Source: Setaria digitata
Taxonomy: Eukaryota; Nematoda; Chromadorea; Rhabditida; Setariidae
Direction: 5' to 3'
Assembly (NCBI GenBank): GCA_003640385.1
Contig: RCAB01000561.1
Coordinates: 1 to 38,239 of the forward strand
DNA: 38,239 nt
Each line of letters starts with the position of its first letter. The first letter of the stretch is position 1. The translations under genes were made by a program, and so were the position numbers. Under the pieces are notes generated by a model that saw only the letters and a program-made list of their open reading frames with translations, was not told where the DNA came from and made no database searches. This document shows positions 23,690 through 35,503 of this stretch, piece after piece.

Positions 23690-23710
23690 TTTTTTTTTTT
23701 TTTTGCAGCA
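23690..23710 (+). promoter_or_regulatory. Probable trans-splice acceptor
   Basis: A long T tract ending TTTTGCAG at 23708 lies two bases before the ATG at 23711. Nematode SL1 acceptors usually look like this and sit very near the start codon. A cis-spliced upstream exon cannot be excluded. Confidence 0.6.
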
Positions 23711-25738
23711 ATGAAAAGAATTGTATGCTTATTTTATCGATACCAGGCACACTGGCTCGGAATAAATAATGTAAGATCACTGAGGAGGAATGCTCCATCG
23801 TCACCATCCACTTCGATGAATGGTATCGTAAAGTTACGTTCAAATCGTTATAATTATTTAATCACGGAAAATACGTCAGCGGCAGTTATCGAGAATGAAA
23901 GTTGGGCGAAAAAGTTGCAATATGCTGCTGCCTGTTATCAAGCTGTAAGGAACATTTTAATGTTGTATAATTTTACCTTCTTTTTCTTTGCGATATTTAT
24001 AGGATGGCTTCAGTATTAATTGTTTCACTTTTCTCTTAACAATGTAATTATAAAGCAGATTAAGCTGTTAGTTCGAATTTTTATCGCAAATTCTTGGCTG
24101 ATAGCCTGAGGCAATGTAGAGAGTGAAATAACATAGGTCAGGTTTGTACGTCTTGGATTTTTTCGATGACAATTCTGTTGTTACTTTCTCTGCTGCTTTT
24201 CGTGCTGGAAAAGATAGGAAAATTAATGCAAAATACTAAAAGTTTCAATAATGTGCCAGTTAATTATTAGAAAATGGTTGCTGCTAAATTTTCCTGAAGC
24301 GAAAAGTAAGAGATCAAGAAGGAGGAGTATTATAGATTAGACTTTTTTTTGGCCTATATATACTGAGCGTCTTCGAGAGGGATAAAAATACTGATTGAAA
24401 TAATAGCTGCGATTTTTCTAATTTTAAACTAAGTTTGAATTTTCAATTTATTTGAAATTGATTCTAGAATAATGTTCTTTTTTCAGTTAGGGTATTTTTC
24501 AGAATACTGAAGATGCTTTAAACACAGTTGTTTCACTTGCTCGAGAAGATTGTGAAAAAAAGACTAGTACTGCCAATCGTTTATTATATTTAGCGATGGA
24601 TATGGCTTTGAATCAGGTTTTGTCGTTCTTCCTATGAATTGAAATCTGATGCAGTAAGCACTTCCTAATTACTTTTCCACTTTCCGGCTAGATTAGAAAT
24701 GAAGTTATTTTGGCCCTCATTACTGAGTATATGAAATGGAAAAAGTTTATTAACGGTTCGAAGCAGTGATAAAAAGTATAAAACGTGAAACTTTTTTAAG
24801 AATCGAATTGATGTTGCTGAAGAAATGTGTGAATTGCTACCTCGTCGTGTCCATATATTAGCTGTTAGTCTGAAAATCCGTTTTTTCGTTCGTCAGAAAC
24901 GATTTTCGGATGCTTTATGCCAAGTGGAGAAAGTATTAAATGAAGATACTGCTTGTTTGGACGTCTCGAAAAAAATTTCAAAGTCGGTAATGGATGAATT
25001 TTTCAGAGCAATTTCAAGTTGCGATGATGCGGTCGATGAGGTTAGCTTTTTTTTCTCCTAAAAATAATTTATAGCTAAAAGGGAGAAATTTTTCAAATTT
25101 TTACCGTTTTCTTTTGTTATTGCTGCTAATAAGCGAATAAGTATATTGGAATTTTGTCCATAACTAAGCAATATATTAGGATTTGTACAATTTCCAATAT
25201 GCTGTCGTTTTTATTAATTTTGCAGTTCCCATTCCAGTTTAAGTTACCTGTTTCCCCTTTCATTTTCCTCGTTTTTATTAAAGCAATGAAACCTCTGTTT
25301 TCCGATTCCCCATTACTTTACTTGTTTATTTTCTTCCATTCCTCCTCTTCGAAATTGGTACAGTAGAATTTCTCAGTAATTTCCACGACTTCGCAAAAGA
25401 TTTGGTTTGTTAGGTTTTTAATGTGTAATTTTAATGAGATGCAGTCTTTCGTGCTATCATATAAGCTCTAACATTATTAATTTGTGTCATTGTAACATGA
25501 TATAAATTTCTAATATTTGTTTTTCTATTTGATATTTCAGGCAAAAAGATTCTTTACGTTACAAAGGCTACTAAGCAAATACAACAAGCTTACAAAGAAA
25601 ACATTGCGTGAGTTACTTTTATCCGACATGTTTTCATCCCGGAAAGGATCCATAGAAAGCAGTTTAAAGATTGACAATGACTTGTTGGATAAAATTGTTA
25701 AGCATGTTCCGGAGTTTCTTACCGATGACAGAATATAA
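23711..25738 (+). CDS. Unidentified helical protein, probably mitochondrial (4 exons)
   Basis: Exons are 23711-23944, 24503-24616, 24801-25040 and 25541-25738 (TAA), all phase 0 with GT/AG ends, giving 261 residues. The first 52 residues contain many Arg/Lys and Ser and no acidic residue, which suits a mitochondrial targeting peptide. Residues about 65-190 look like consecutive amphipathic helix pairs (AKKLQYAAACYQA; NTEDALNTVVSLARE; RLLYLAMDMALNQ; DVAEEMCELLP; ILAVSLKIRFFVRQKRF; DALCQVEKVLNED), a spacing typical of TPR/PPR-like solenoids, though I find no canonical repeat signature. The C-terminal exon is basic then acidic. I do not recognise the family. It diverges from the YccV-domain gene, 1.9 kb away. 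Confidence 0.75.
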
Positions 25739-25849
25739 TGTTAGTATATGGCTTTCCTTATGATAAGTTTTCTTGTAGTTTTCGAATTCAAATCTATTTA
25801 AGGATTTAACTCAATATTTTCAATGTTTGCATATGAGTTAGTTATGTTG

Positions 25850-25855
25850 AATAAA
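25850..25855 (+). terminator. Polyadenylation signal AATAAA
   Basis: A canonical AATAAA lies 112 bases after the stop codon of the four-exon gene, a normal nematode 3' UTR distance. Confidence 0.5.
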
Positions 25856-28589
25856 TTGCGTATAAGATCATAATAATATTTTAAACGCCATTTTACTCAA
25901 AGTGATTTATTTATTTCCGGGTCATATTTTCCACAAAACGCACTTGACGACTTTGTGACATTGTTATGATCTGTGATCCTGCTATTCGAAAGAACGATGC
26001 TTAATTGTATCCACGATCAGAATAACGGCAACTTGTATGCTAGACAGTGTCTTTACGCTCTGAAAAATTCGAATGTGGAAGTTGTTCAATCGTTGCTGTT
26101 CCTTCTACTCATAAGATTTTGTTATAAAATAATGGTAAATCAAGGAAAAAAAAAAGGATTTTCTTTTATCATATGGTGGGTTTTCGATTTTCATACCATT
26201 TAATGAATGAAAAATACTTTCGGTTCAATAATTCACAATGGAGAATGAAACAATTGAAGTTAGTCAGTGTTTCCATCAGGTAATTAGGTCATAATTTGAT
26301 CGATTAATACTTATGGTGCCGTAAAGTACCATGGTGTGAAGTGTTGTTTTGTGATGTCGAGAAATCAGATTATGCATCTCTTTAGAAGGGGTAAGACGAA
26401 TGGACAGATATTGAAAAGGAAAAGAGAAAACTACTCTCGTGCATATGTAACCATAATCATCATAAGGTTTTAAAGTACCACCACTGGATAGATGGGACGG
26501 CCGGATTTTTGATGTCTGTTTAGGGTTGACCCGGTCGTGAGTTGCACGAAGTTCAACCAAGTGGAATAAAAAGTAATTAGGGGGAGATTGAGATTCGGCA
26601 TAATTTAATCCAATATGGTAAATCCATGAGCTTTTTTTGGGGCGAAAATTGAAATTAGGCAAGGTTGATATAGGATGAAAAGATTTAAATAACTGTTTCG
26701 ATAACGAAACAGGCAAGAAGAGGACATCTGGTGTTAGAATAAACCAGCAAACCTGTTTGATATTGTGAATTTTTGGTCAACATTGATTAACTGAATTGCT
26801 GCTGCTAATGAAAGCGATAAAAACATTTTTACCTCAACCTACTTATTATCGGATAGACAAGAGATGGGAAGTACCATCTGCCTTTTTGGTTATAACTCGC
26901 AACATTTTGCATTTCACCTTTATTATCATCCATTTCTCATGGGTTTCCGCTCGAAACAATACTAATGGCAACTCGGTTATGTCTTTAAAATGGCATCAGA
27001 TCTTAACATTGCAAACGTATAATTGATGAATGTGCAACATTAAAAGAAATGAAAAATTTGAACATATGAGAAAATGGAATTTTGAAAAAATAAAGCAAAA
27101 AAAAAAAAACTTGAACTAATAATTTCATTATTTATATTACAAATATTTTTAATATTAATGTGTAAATTGCATGAAAATCATTCTTTTCCTTTTTCTCTTT
27201 TTTTTTTCTTTTTTTTTGCAACAAGAAAATTTTGCTTAAAAATTCTAAATAATAAATACCATTAAACGACAAAATATCTTTTAAATATTTTACAGCTAAT
27301 ATGCACATTTTAATAATGTGAACAAATTTATGCATTCATTTATTCACTGTTCTCCATGATACAATTATCATCTCATTTGCTATCCAATTTGAGGTTATCT
27401 CTTCTTCAACAGGTGAGAGTTATTTTATTTACCTAAGGTGTACAACATATATATATGCATGCATAGAGATCCTAAGTAATACATTGACATATTCCTTTTC
27501 AATGTATATTTCATCCCTGTTGGGGTGCTATTTAAGAAAGATCAGAATGCATTTTGTAGTTCACACCTGATGACAAATGACAATAAATGACCGTATCCAT
27601 TAAGCAGCTATCTGTCTTGTTTTACACAATTACCATATTAATTGTTGAATTGAACATTTTTAATTAAGGATATGTCAACGTTATTTATTTATTTATACAC
27701 GTAAAGACCTATGTCCCACGTACGTAAATTTATGTAAAAGAATTAAAAATTAATAAATTTGTGATGCATGCTATTTGTATATATGTTCGTAAACATTCAC
27801 ATTTTACGGGAATATTTTTACGTAAAATAATGATGAAAATTAGCGTCTTATATTCCTGTACGTGTGGTATACGTTATCTATATATTTTTACGCTTTACAT
27901 GAGGAGGATATTTGCATGAAACAATGATTAAAATTTATGCTTTATAGTCTCATATGTGATATGGTACATTTGAGAATGCTACAATTTATGCATTTTTTTT
28001 TTTTTAATTTATGAATAAAAGGATGAAATTTTAAAAGTGGCTATTTAATATGCTTTGATACTTGTACTAAAATATTAATAGCATTAAATTCTTTTTTTCC
28101 AAATTTTGTTGTAATTTTTTTGGGAAAATTAAACTAATTAAAAAAACTAACCGAATATTGAGCGAACTATTTTGGATAAGATTAGCAATGATTGCATGTT
28201 ACATTCAAATTCACCTCCCGTCCTAACAATTCTTTCATTAATCATCACTCGAAACTCCAAATTTTTCTGGATCAGGAAATCTAAGGCTCGAGCAATTTCC
28301 TGAAAATCAGTTCAGATCAGTATTTTTCAACTGATATTTTTAACAAAATTCAGTCGAAAATATGACATGTTGCAATGATACTAGCATTTGTTAATTAATG
28401 ATTAGAAAGATTATGTTTATAATTTAATCCATGTAATGTTAGCCATTCAAGAATTTTGTTCCAGCCTTTAAAACACTCATCAAAATTAAGCAGCAGATTA
28501 TGAATTTTATAATAAATTTCAAAGTTTTGCTTTCCTATGAGGTAGTAAAACCCTAATTTATCAATAAATTAATCAACTATTTATCAGTT

Positions 28590-28599
28590 TAATGGATTA
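28590..28599. promoter_or_regulatory. Palindromic-type homeodomain site TAATGGATTA
   Basis: The reverse strand reads TAATCCATTA, containing TAATCC, the preferred core of K50 homeodomains such as goosecoid. It lies about 3.8 kb upstream of the goosecoid-class start codon. Such short sites are common by chance in AT-rich DNA. Confidence 0.15.
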
Positions 28600-29009
28600 A
28601 TAGGAAAAAGAAAAACTTTCTAAAATATCAGTAGAGTAGTTCAGATCTCACAAATTTAAGTAGTTTTTTTATCGCTATGATATTTATCATTGTTGGTATT
28701 ACTGCAGTGTTGTTATTATCATTATTCTCATGATTATAGTCACAATTATAATTATTATAATTTTATTATATGTTGTCAAAGTTGCGCATTTTCATCAGAA
28801 AAAAAAAAAAAAAAAAGAATAAATATAAATAGTATTACAGATGCCAACAGGAAAACTATTTAATAGCGTCTTTTAATAAAAGCGAGAAATAAGGATTATT
28901 ATGCATATTACTATTGTTATTTACAGTATTATAATAATATTGGTTCCTCAACCAAGCTTATTTTCCATAGCATAGTTATACTGGTAATTTATTAACAATG
29001 ATAATCACA

Positions 29010-29059
29010 CACAATAATAATAATAATAAATAATAATAATAACAATAATAATAATAATG
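29010..29059. repeat. (AAT)n microsatellite
   Basis: AAT repeats with scattered interruptions. The opposite strand gives a Tyr/Leu run that is not a protein. Confidence 0.9.
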
Positions 29060-29830
29060 AAAGTATTTTAGTTGAAGGAAGTCTAAAGATGAGCGTATTA
29101 TAAAACATTCAACTTTAAAAATTATATAATTCAAAGACTGCAAGAAGAGAAAACTGTTACGGTGGTGAAAGAATTTTCCGGCACTGATCGGGAAGAGACC
29201 GAATGATACCAAAGTATCTGTCATGGATAAATTCATGCTGGGAAAACGAAATGAACACTCTACAAAAAAAAAAAAAAAAAAAAAACCACAAAATAAAGAC
29301 TTTTCAGAGGTATCTCGAATATTCAACTGCAGACCAAAAAAAATTGGACTTTAAGTTCTTCATGCAATAAACATATTCATCAGTAAATTAATTAATATAA
29401 CATCATTGTTTTGCCTTGTACAAAATCGGATATCATACATTTTTATTCATGCTGTTAGTGATAACAATGTGTTTTCAATAATAATAATCAGCTAATTATA
29501 TTTTGCAACATCTAAATTGATTTTCAATATTTAAAATCAAGAATTCTCACTGTCTACACTATGCAGTGTATTATTTTGAAGTTCTAAAATTATATGTAAC
29601 GATGAATGATATTATATATCTTTTACGATTTTGTTAAAGGTAGCAGAGTGGAAATCCTTCAATATACTTTATAATTATCGACCGAATTGCCGTCATTCCT
29701 CTTATCATCGAGATAAATCAAAAGGATCATCAAGATAAATCGAAACAATCAAAAGAAACTGCTAGCGTATAACAGTAAATATAGTACGAATAACAACCAC
29801 ACAATTGATTAATGGATTTAATATATTATN

Positions 29831-30260
29831 AAATATATTATAGTCATTATTACCATTAACATTTGTTGACATTTTAATTTTATTACTGTTGTACACAATC
29901 ATTAGTTAAATAAATACAATACTAGTATTATCACTATTAGCATTAAAATTTTATTATTATTATTGTTATTATTATCATTATTATTATTGTTAGTATTATT
30001 TTTTATTGTTACTATTATTAACTAGTAGTTCTGTCATTAATTATTANTAATATATTATAGTCATTATTACTATTAACATTTGTTGACATTTTAATTTTAT
30101 TACTGTTGTATACAATCATTAGTTAAATAAATACAGTACTAGTATTATCACTATTAGCATTAAAATTTTATTATTATTGTTATTATTATCATTATTATTA
30201 TTGTTAGTATTATTTTTTATTGTTACTATTATTAACTAGTAGTTCTGTCATTAATTATTA
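29831..30260. repeat. ~213-bp tandem duplication bounded by N bases
   Basis: The blocks 29832-30046 and about 30049-30260 are nearly identical (both run from AATATATTATAGTCATTATT to GTCATTAATTATTA), differing by a few substitutions and a short TTA-array length change. Single N bases at 29830 and 30047 sit at the start of each copy. Confidence 0.9.
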
Positions 30261-31868
30261 TCAACAGCATTATCGTCACTGATAATAATTTATGTGTGAC
30301 AGATTTGATAATATTGCCATTAGAAGGGGTGAATCTTTGCGCGATAATCGTCGCCGATCAGTTTTCCTGCTATATGAAGCGTAAATCTCAATCAGGTAAA
30401 AGAAGTCTTCATACACACCTTGTCACATCAACATATTTAATGCATTAATAGTTATCAGTAATATCGTGAGAATTATGTATTGAGGAATGAAAATCGATTT
30501 TTGATAGTGTAAATGATCAAATATGTTGCATATATTGATAGCAAATGTACGGCAATTTTGATACTAATGCAAGTTAGCACATTTGTCCTTAAAAACGAAT
30601 ACTGCGGAGAAAAAAAAAAAAAAAAATGAGTTGAAATTCTCGCTTTTTAACAGAAATTTCCAGAAAAATAATTAATTTATTCAAGTTTACTGATAATGAT
30701 TTTGCGTCTATTTCTATGTTCAATAATAACATATATTAATTCAATAATGACGTAAAATAATTATAACAGTTGTAATTTCAAATTTATTACAACCGTAGTG
30801 AAAAAATTCATGAAGGGCAGAATTCATGAGAATGATAATGTTCCGGAGAAAATAACGTAATAATAGTAAAATAAGTGATAATAATAATGAGATTTTAATG
30901 ATAATAATATGCATATCTACTTTAATTAAATTACCGAATATACAGGTATGTACCAGTTTTTAAACAATATTATAGTAATGATTATCACTATCATTGGCAT
31001 TCATCAGATAGTTGTCGTGTTCTGATTGAAGCAATAAATAAAATGAAGTTTTTTTTCTGGATGTGAATTCTCAGTAAATCATTAATTTATATTGTTTTAT
31101 TGGTAAAACTCTTCCAGATATTTTTATTTGTTAGACAATGTTCCATTTCTTCTTGTTTATTTTGTCTTTTCTGCTGAAATCCTTTAAGAATGTATTGAGA
31201 AGTTTCTCGCATTCCCTTCACAGCATACATTAGCACCTTCTCGTACGTATGTTCCGTGTAGCATTTTTCTCAATTGTCTCTTTTTTTTTTCCTCCACATT
31301 TATCCCTTCATAGGTAATAGACAATATCTAATTATTTATTTTTTTATGAACCAGTAATATAAAAGAAAAACGAGTAGAAGAGATAGTTAAAAAGAAAAAA
31401 AAAAAAAGAAGAGAAGTGAGAAAAAAATAAACTGTCAGCAAATATAAAAATGAAAAAGGTAAATTTTTTAGTTTTATAAGATAGAAAACAATCTTTCTTT
31501 GTTTTGCGAAAAAAAAAAGAAAGAAGGAAGGAATTAATTCTTTTAAATTTTCGAAAATTCACTTATCAGATGCTAAGGCCAAACATCGATTGTCTTTGGT
31601 CTATTATAGAACTTATGCTTTTATTGCTACCGTAAGCCTGCTGTAACTAAACATGGTTAATATTTTTTTTTTTTTTCGAAATTTTTTTCGGATTAAAATT
31701 TTTGAAAAGACCGAAAACTCTTTTTCTTTCTTCTTTTTTTTTTTTCACTCTTCTTATTTTAACCTTTTCCATTTCCAATATTTAAACACATTCAATTCAT
31801 ATACACATATACAAAACATATTCCCAGTTGAAGTGTCGTTACTGAAACGAAATGTTTGCACAATCTCT

Positions 31869-31944
31869 ATGTATGTTGACGTGGTACATGTATGTATATA
31901 TTTGTATGTGCGTGCGTATATGCATACGTAAGTGTATATACACG
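31869..31944. repeat. TG/TA-rich imperfect microsatellite
   Basis: Alternating GTATG, TGCGTGCG and TATATACAC words form purine-pyrimidine alternation over about 75 bases. Open frames across it on both strands are low complexity. Confidence 0.7.
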
Positions 31945-32358
31945 TCTTTTACGTCTCTATTCCATCTGTGTCTGTCGTCCATATACATTGTCTGTGACCA
32001 ATGATAACAATAGAAAAAAAAAATGGGCGTGCCTAAAATGTTACAAACAACCAATGAAATGATTTGAACTGAGTATGGGTTAGGCCCTAATAGCGAGAAG
32101 CAGAGATGGAAGAGTAAGAGATGAATCCGGTTTAGGATGACGGTAGTTTTAAAGGAGAATTAAAAATTTTTGAAGTAGAGGTACTTTTATATGTTCTAAT
32201 CAAATTTTAAAACATCGTTCGCTAAAAATCTCTTTTTTTCCTCTCCTTTCCTCTTTTTTTTTTTTTTTTTTCTCATTTATTCTTTTATTGAATGTTAATG
32301 GTATCGATTCAATCAATCAACAGTTTCAATGTTACTCGGATGATTTGGTGAAATTATT

Positions 32359-35300
32359 ATGTCACTTCCATATTCGCCATATTACTATACGGCTACTACC
32401 GTCTCACCACCATCATCATCACATTTTCGCACATGTTTGGCACAAATGCCGACACCATCCAGGTGATTAAATGTTCAAATATTTTTACAGCTTTTATTAA
32501 ATAAAATTAATCATAATTTATTATTGATAATACTGTAATATTATGATTAATTAAAGAAGCGTATTTTTTAACATTTATAACTAAGTAGGTCAATTAGAGT
32601 TTATAATTGATACTATTCCAATGTTAAATCTGGCTAATGATGTGAATTTTTCCTTTTTCTCTATAATGAAAAAGGGTTAATTTTTCTTGAAATCTTAATT
32701 ATTGCATTTAATTATTGTTACTGTAATTTAACTCTCTTTTGTTGTTTACGTGAGGTAATTATGACTTATATTCTGATGAAGTGATGAAATCACATGTTTA
32801 TATATCAACGTAATATATTGCTGAATGATGAAATGAAAATATTCTTATACAGATAAAGAGAAAATTAGTATGCTCATCTTTACGTTTGCAATGTAAACAA
32901 TATTTGCTTAGTAAGTTAATGCATCGCTGTTTATGAAATAAAAAGTAGTGATTAGTAATTGTTGAAATTCTTTAAAGAGAGCTTTCTCAGGTAATTTAAA
33001 AATTGTATTTTTACCACAACAAAAAAAAAAGTAGGTTATTGAAAAATCATTATTAAAAAGAATAGTGTACAAAAATTCCTGGCACAAGGAAATAACTCGA
33101 CAAAAAATAAATTATTTGTACTTTTTACTGTTTATGAACATTTGTTTTTTTTCAAGATTGAGCTGCTATTAAACTTCTAAAACTAAAATTTACAAAGCAT
33201 TCATTTGTTGTGCTCTAATTTTCATACCATGAAAAAATATATATATATATTTTTTTTAAATAAATAATAAAAAATGAAATAAATTATAAATAAATAAAAT
33301 AAAATTAAAACAAATAATAAAAAAAATAAATATATATATATGTATTAATTAATTAATTAATTCATATGTTTGTATTTTTATATTTTGTTGGAAAAAANTA
33401 TATATATGTATTAATTAATTAATTAATTAATTAATTAATTAATTAATTAATTAATTAATTCATATGTTTGTGTTTTTATATTTTGTTGGAAAAAAGAATC
33501 GATAAGTAATGATCCTACATTTGATCAACAGAAAATGACAATTAATTCGTTCAGCTTTCTAGAGCAGCAGTTGCCTTTCAGACTGTCGCATTCTTGTCTT
33601 GGACCATATATTTTTGTGCCTGAAAAAAATTACCATTCAATTGATATATTACAAAATTATCATTTAATTAAGATGCCAAGAAAGAAGATTAATAAGCAGT
33701 AAAACATGAATTCTTATTAAAAGTGAAAAATGTGTTATATTAGGAAAACAAGTATATGCGAATGTTTAGTACACTGAAATAATAAAAGTGATAAAATAAA
33801 CTTCGTTTTTCTTTTAATTGTTCGAATGCATACGCTTCTGCTATTCTATGAATTTTGTTATCAAATTTTAGTGAAATAATTTTTAAATTTTTGAATCTTT
33901 GAAATTTAGAAACAATTCATCCTTTAAAAAAATTGCCTTGAACTATTTAAAATAAAACGTTGGTGAGTCTCCAGAAGGAGCTCCAGCTATGATATGGCTA
34001 AAAGCTGAAAACAATCTAGATGGTTCCAAATTGCTGAAATTGCATCGGTACGATAACAGATAGTGTTTATTGAAACATGATGTTTGAAATTCGTAAATTA
34101 TGATATATTTTATCAGAATTCCATGGTAGCAAAATTTGATATTCTTTTTGAAATTGTAAAAGTGATTGAAATGATCTAAAATTAGACGAAATTAAAAACA
34201 ATGATAAAAATTTGATATTTGCAGTTTAGCTCAACAAATTTCTTAAAAAATTTCGAAAATAATCAGTCTCACCAACAAAATTTCAGATCAAGTAACTATA
34301 ACTTCTCTATCAATCAATGAAGAATTATCTATTTCTAAATAATAAACTTGCCAAAATCTTAAATTTGAAATTTTAGAAAAAAGAAAAAAAAGTTTATTAC
34401 TTTAATGTTTTCTTCATTTTATAATTAAAACAAGTATTTTATAATTTATTTGAGTATCACTTAGTCAATAATTGAAACATCTGCTTCTTTTTATATTTTA
34501 AATAAAATTTTCTCAGCAAATTACAGAATAATCCAGTACTATTTAAGTATTTATTAGCAACTAAATGTTAGTAAACTAAGCATTTCCTATTAAATTTTCA
34601 GTTCAACAGTATCGAATTTTTCGATTGAAAGTATTTTATCCCGACGGGTACCTGTACCTTCATTACCACAATTACCGCTAACAACAGATTTTGCCGCCGC
34701 TGCTGCTGCTGCTGCCGCTGCTGCAGCTGCTGCCACAACTGTAACATGGCCTACCATACCACCACATTTTTCCTATCCTCGTGAGTTTTTTGGAACACAT
34801 ATCAATATCACCAATTAATTAATCACTACTCATTCATTAATTACTCAATTATCAGAACAACAACAACTTATTCGTAATTCCTCCGCTGATAATTACTATT
34901 ACTATCACTTTCACTAATAGATCACAACTAATTTTTTTAATCAATTGTTAATATGGAAAAGGAAAGTCAATTTTTATTAATGCAATTAATAGAAAACTAC
35001 TAGTAATAATTGGATAAATTGATTTTAGGTTACGACTTCTACTTAATTACACAAAATTTTATTAATTATTTGAGCAATATTTGATGATTAAATATTAATG
35101 TCAGCTGTCATTTGCTATAATGAGTAAAACTGAACCGAAATTTCTATTTCCGGCCAGCAAGAATAATAGTATGGTGATATTTTTAACACTCTAATGATGT
35201 TTATCACTTAATATTACTTAATAATTGCTATTCTTTATCAACTTCTATGTGTTTGTTATATGAAAATATATGTGATGGTAAAATGATTCATTGTCTAGCA

Positions 35301-35466
35301 TGTAGATGGTATGCGATAGATGTTAAAGAACTTACTGTGTCTGTTTAATTACTTTAATTTCAAATTTAAGATTTTTATTATTAAGCGACTAAAAAAAATA
35401 CAATAAATATATATATATATATATATTCATTGTATTTTTTATATATATATTTATTTATTTTTTATA

Positions 35467-35503
<37 letters not shown>

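Larger units (their letters stand above)
25856..32358. other. Intergenic region upstream of the goosecoid gene
   Basis: No recognisable gene was found. Included are a GC-richer patch at 26230-26720 with a 146-codon minus-strand open frame of unconvincing composition, a diverged ~100-bp repeat pair (27811-27876 and 27909-27971), (AAT)n and (TTA)n arrays, an isolated open segment with splice-like ends at 30303-30395 and a TG/TA-rich patch at 31869-31944. As the upstream flank of a developmental homeobox gene it probably holds enhancers, but I cannot delimit them. Confidence 0.5.

Noticed and set aside
24745..24775. GGTTCGAAGC resembling a tRNA B box
   Set aside because: There is no A box at the right distance and no cloverleaf; it lies in an intron just before a coding exon.
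31653..32054. Overlapping open frames on both strands near the TG/TA patch
   Set aside because: Composition follows the microsatellite and poly(T); there is no splice context or domain.
32288..32470. 60-codon plus-strand frame with a His run
   Set aside because: A different frame of the same DNA (from 32359) joins the downstream goosecoid exon in phase and gives a coherent protein; this frame does not.
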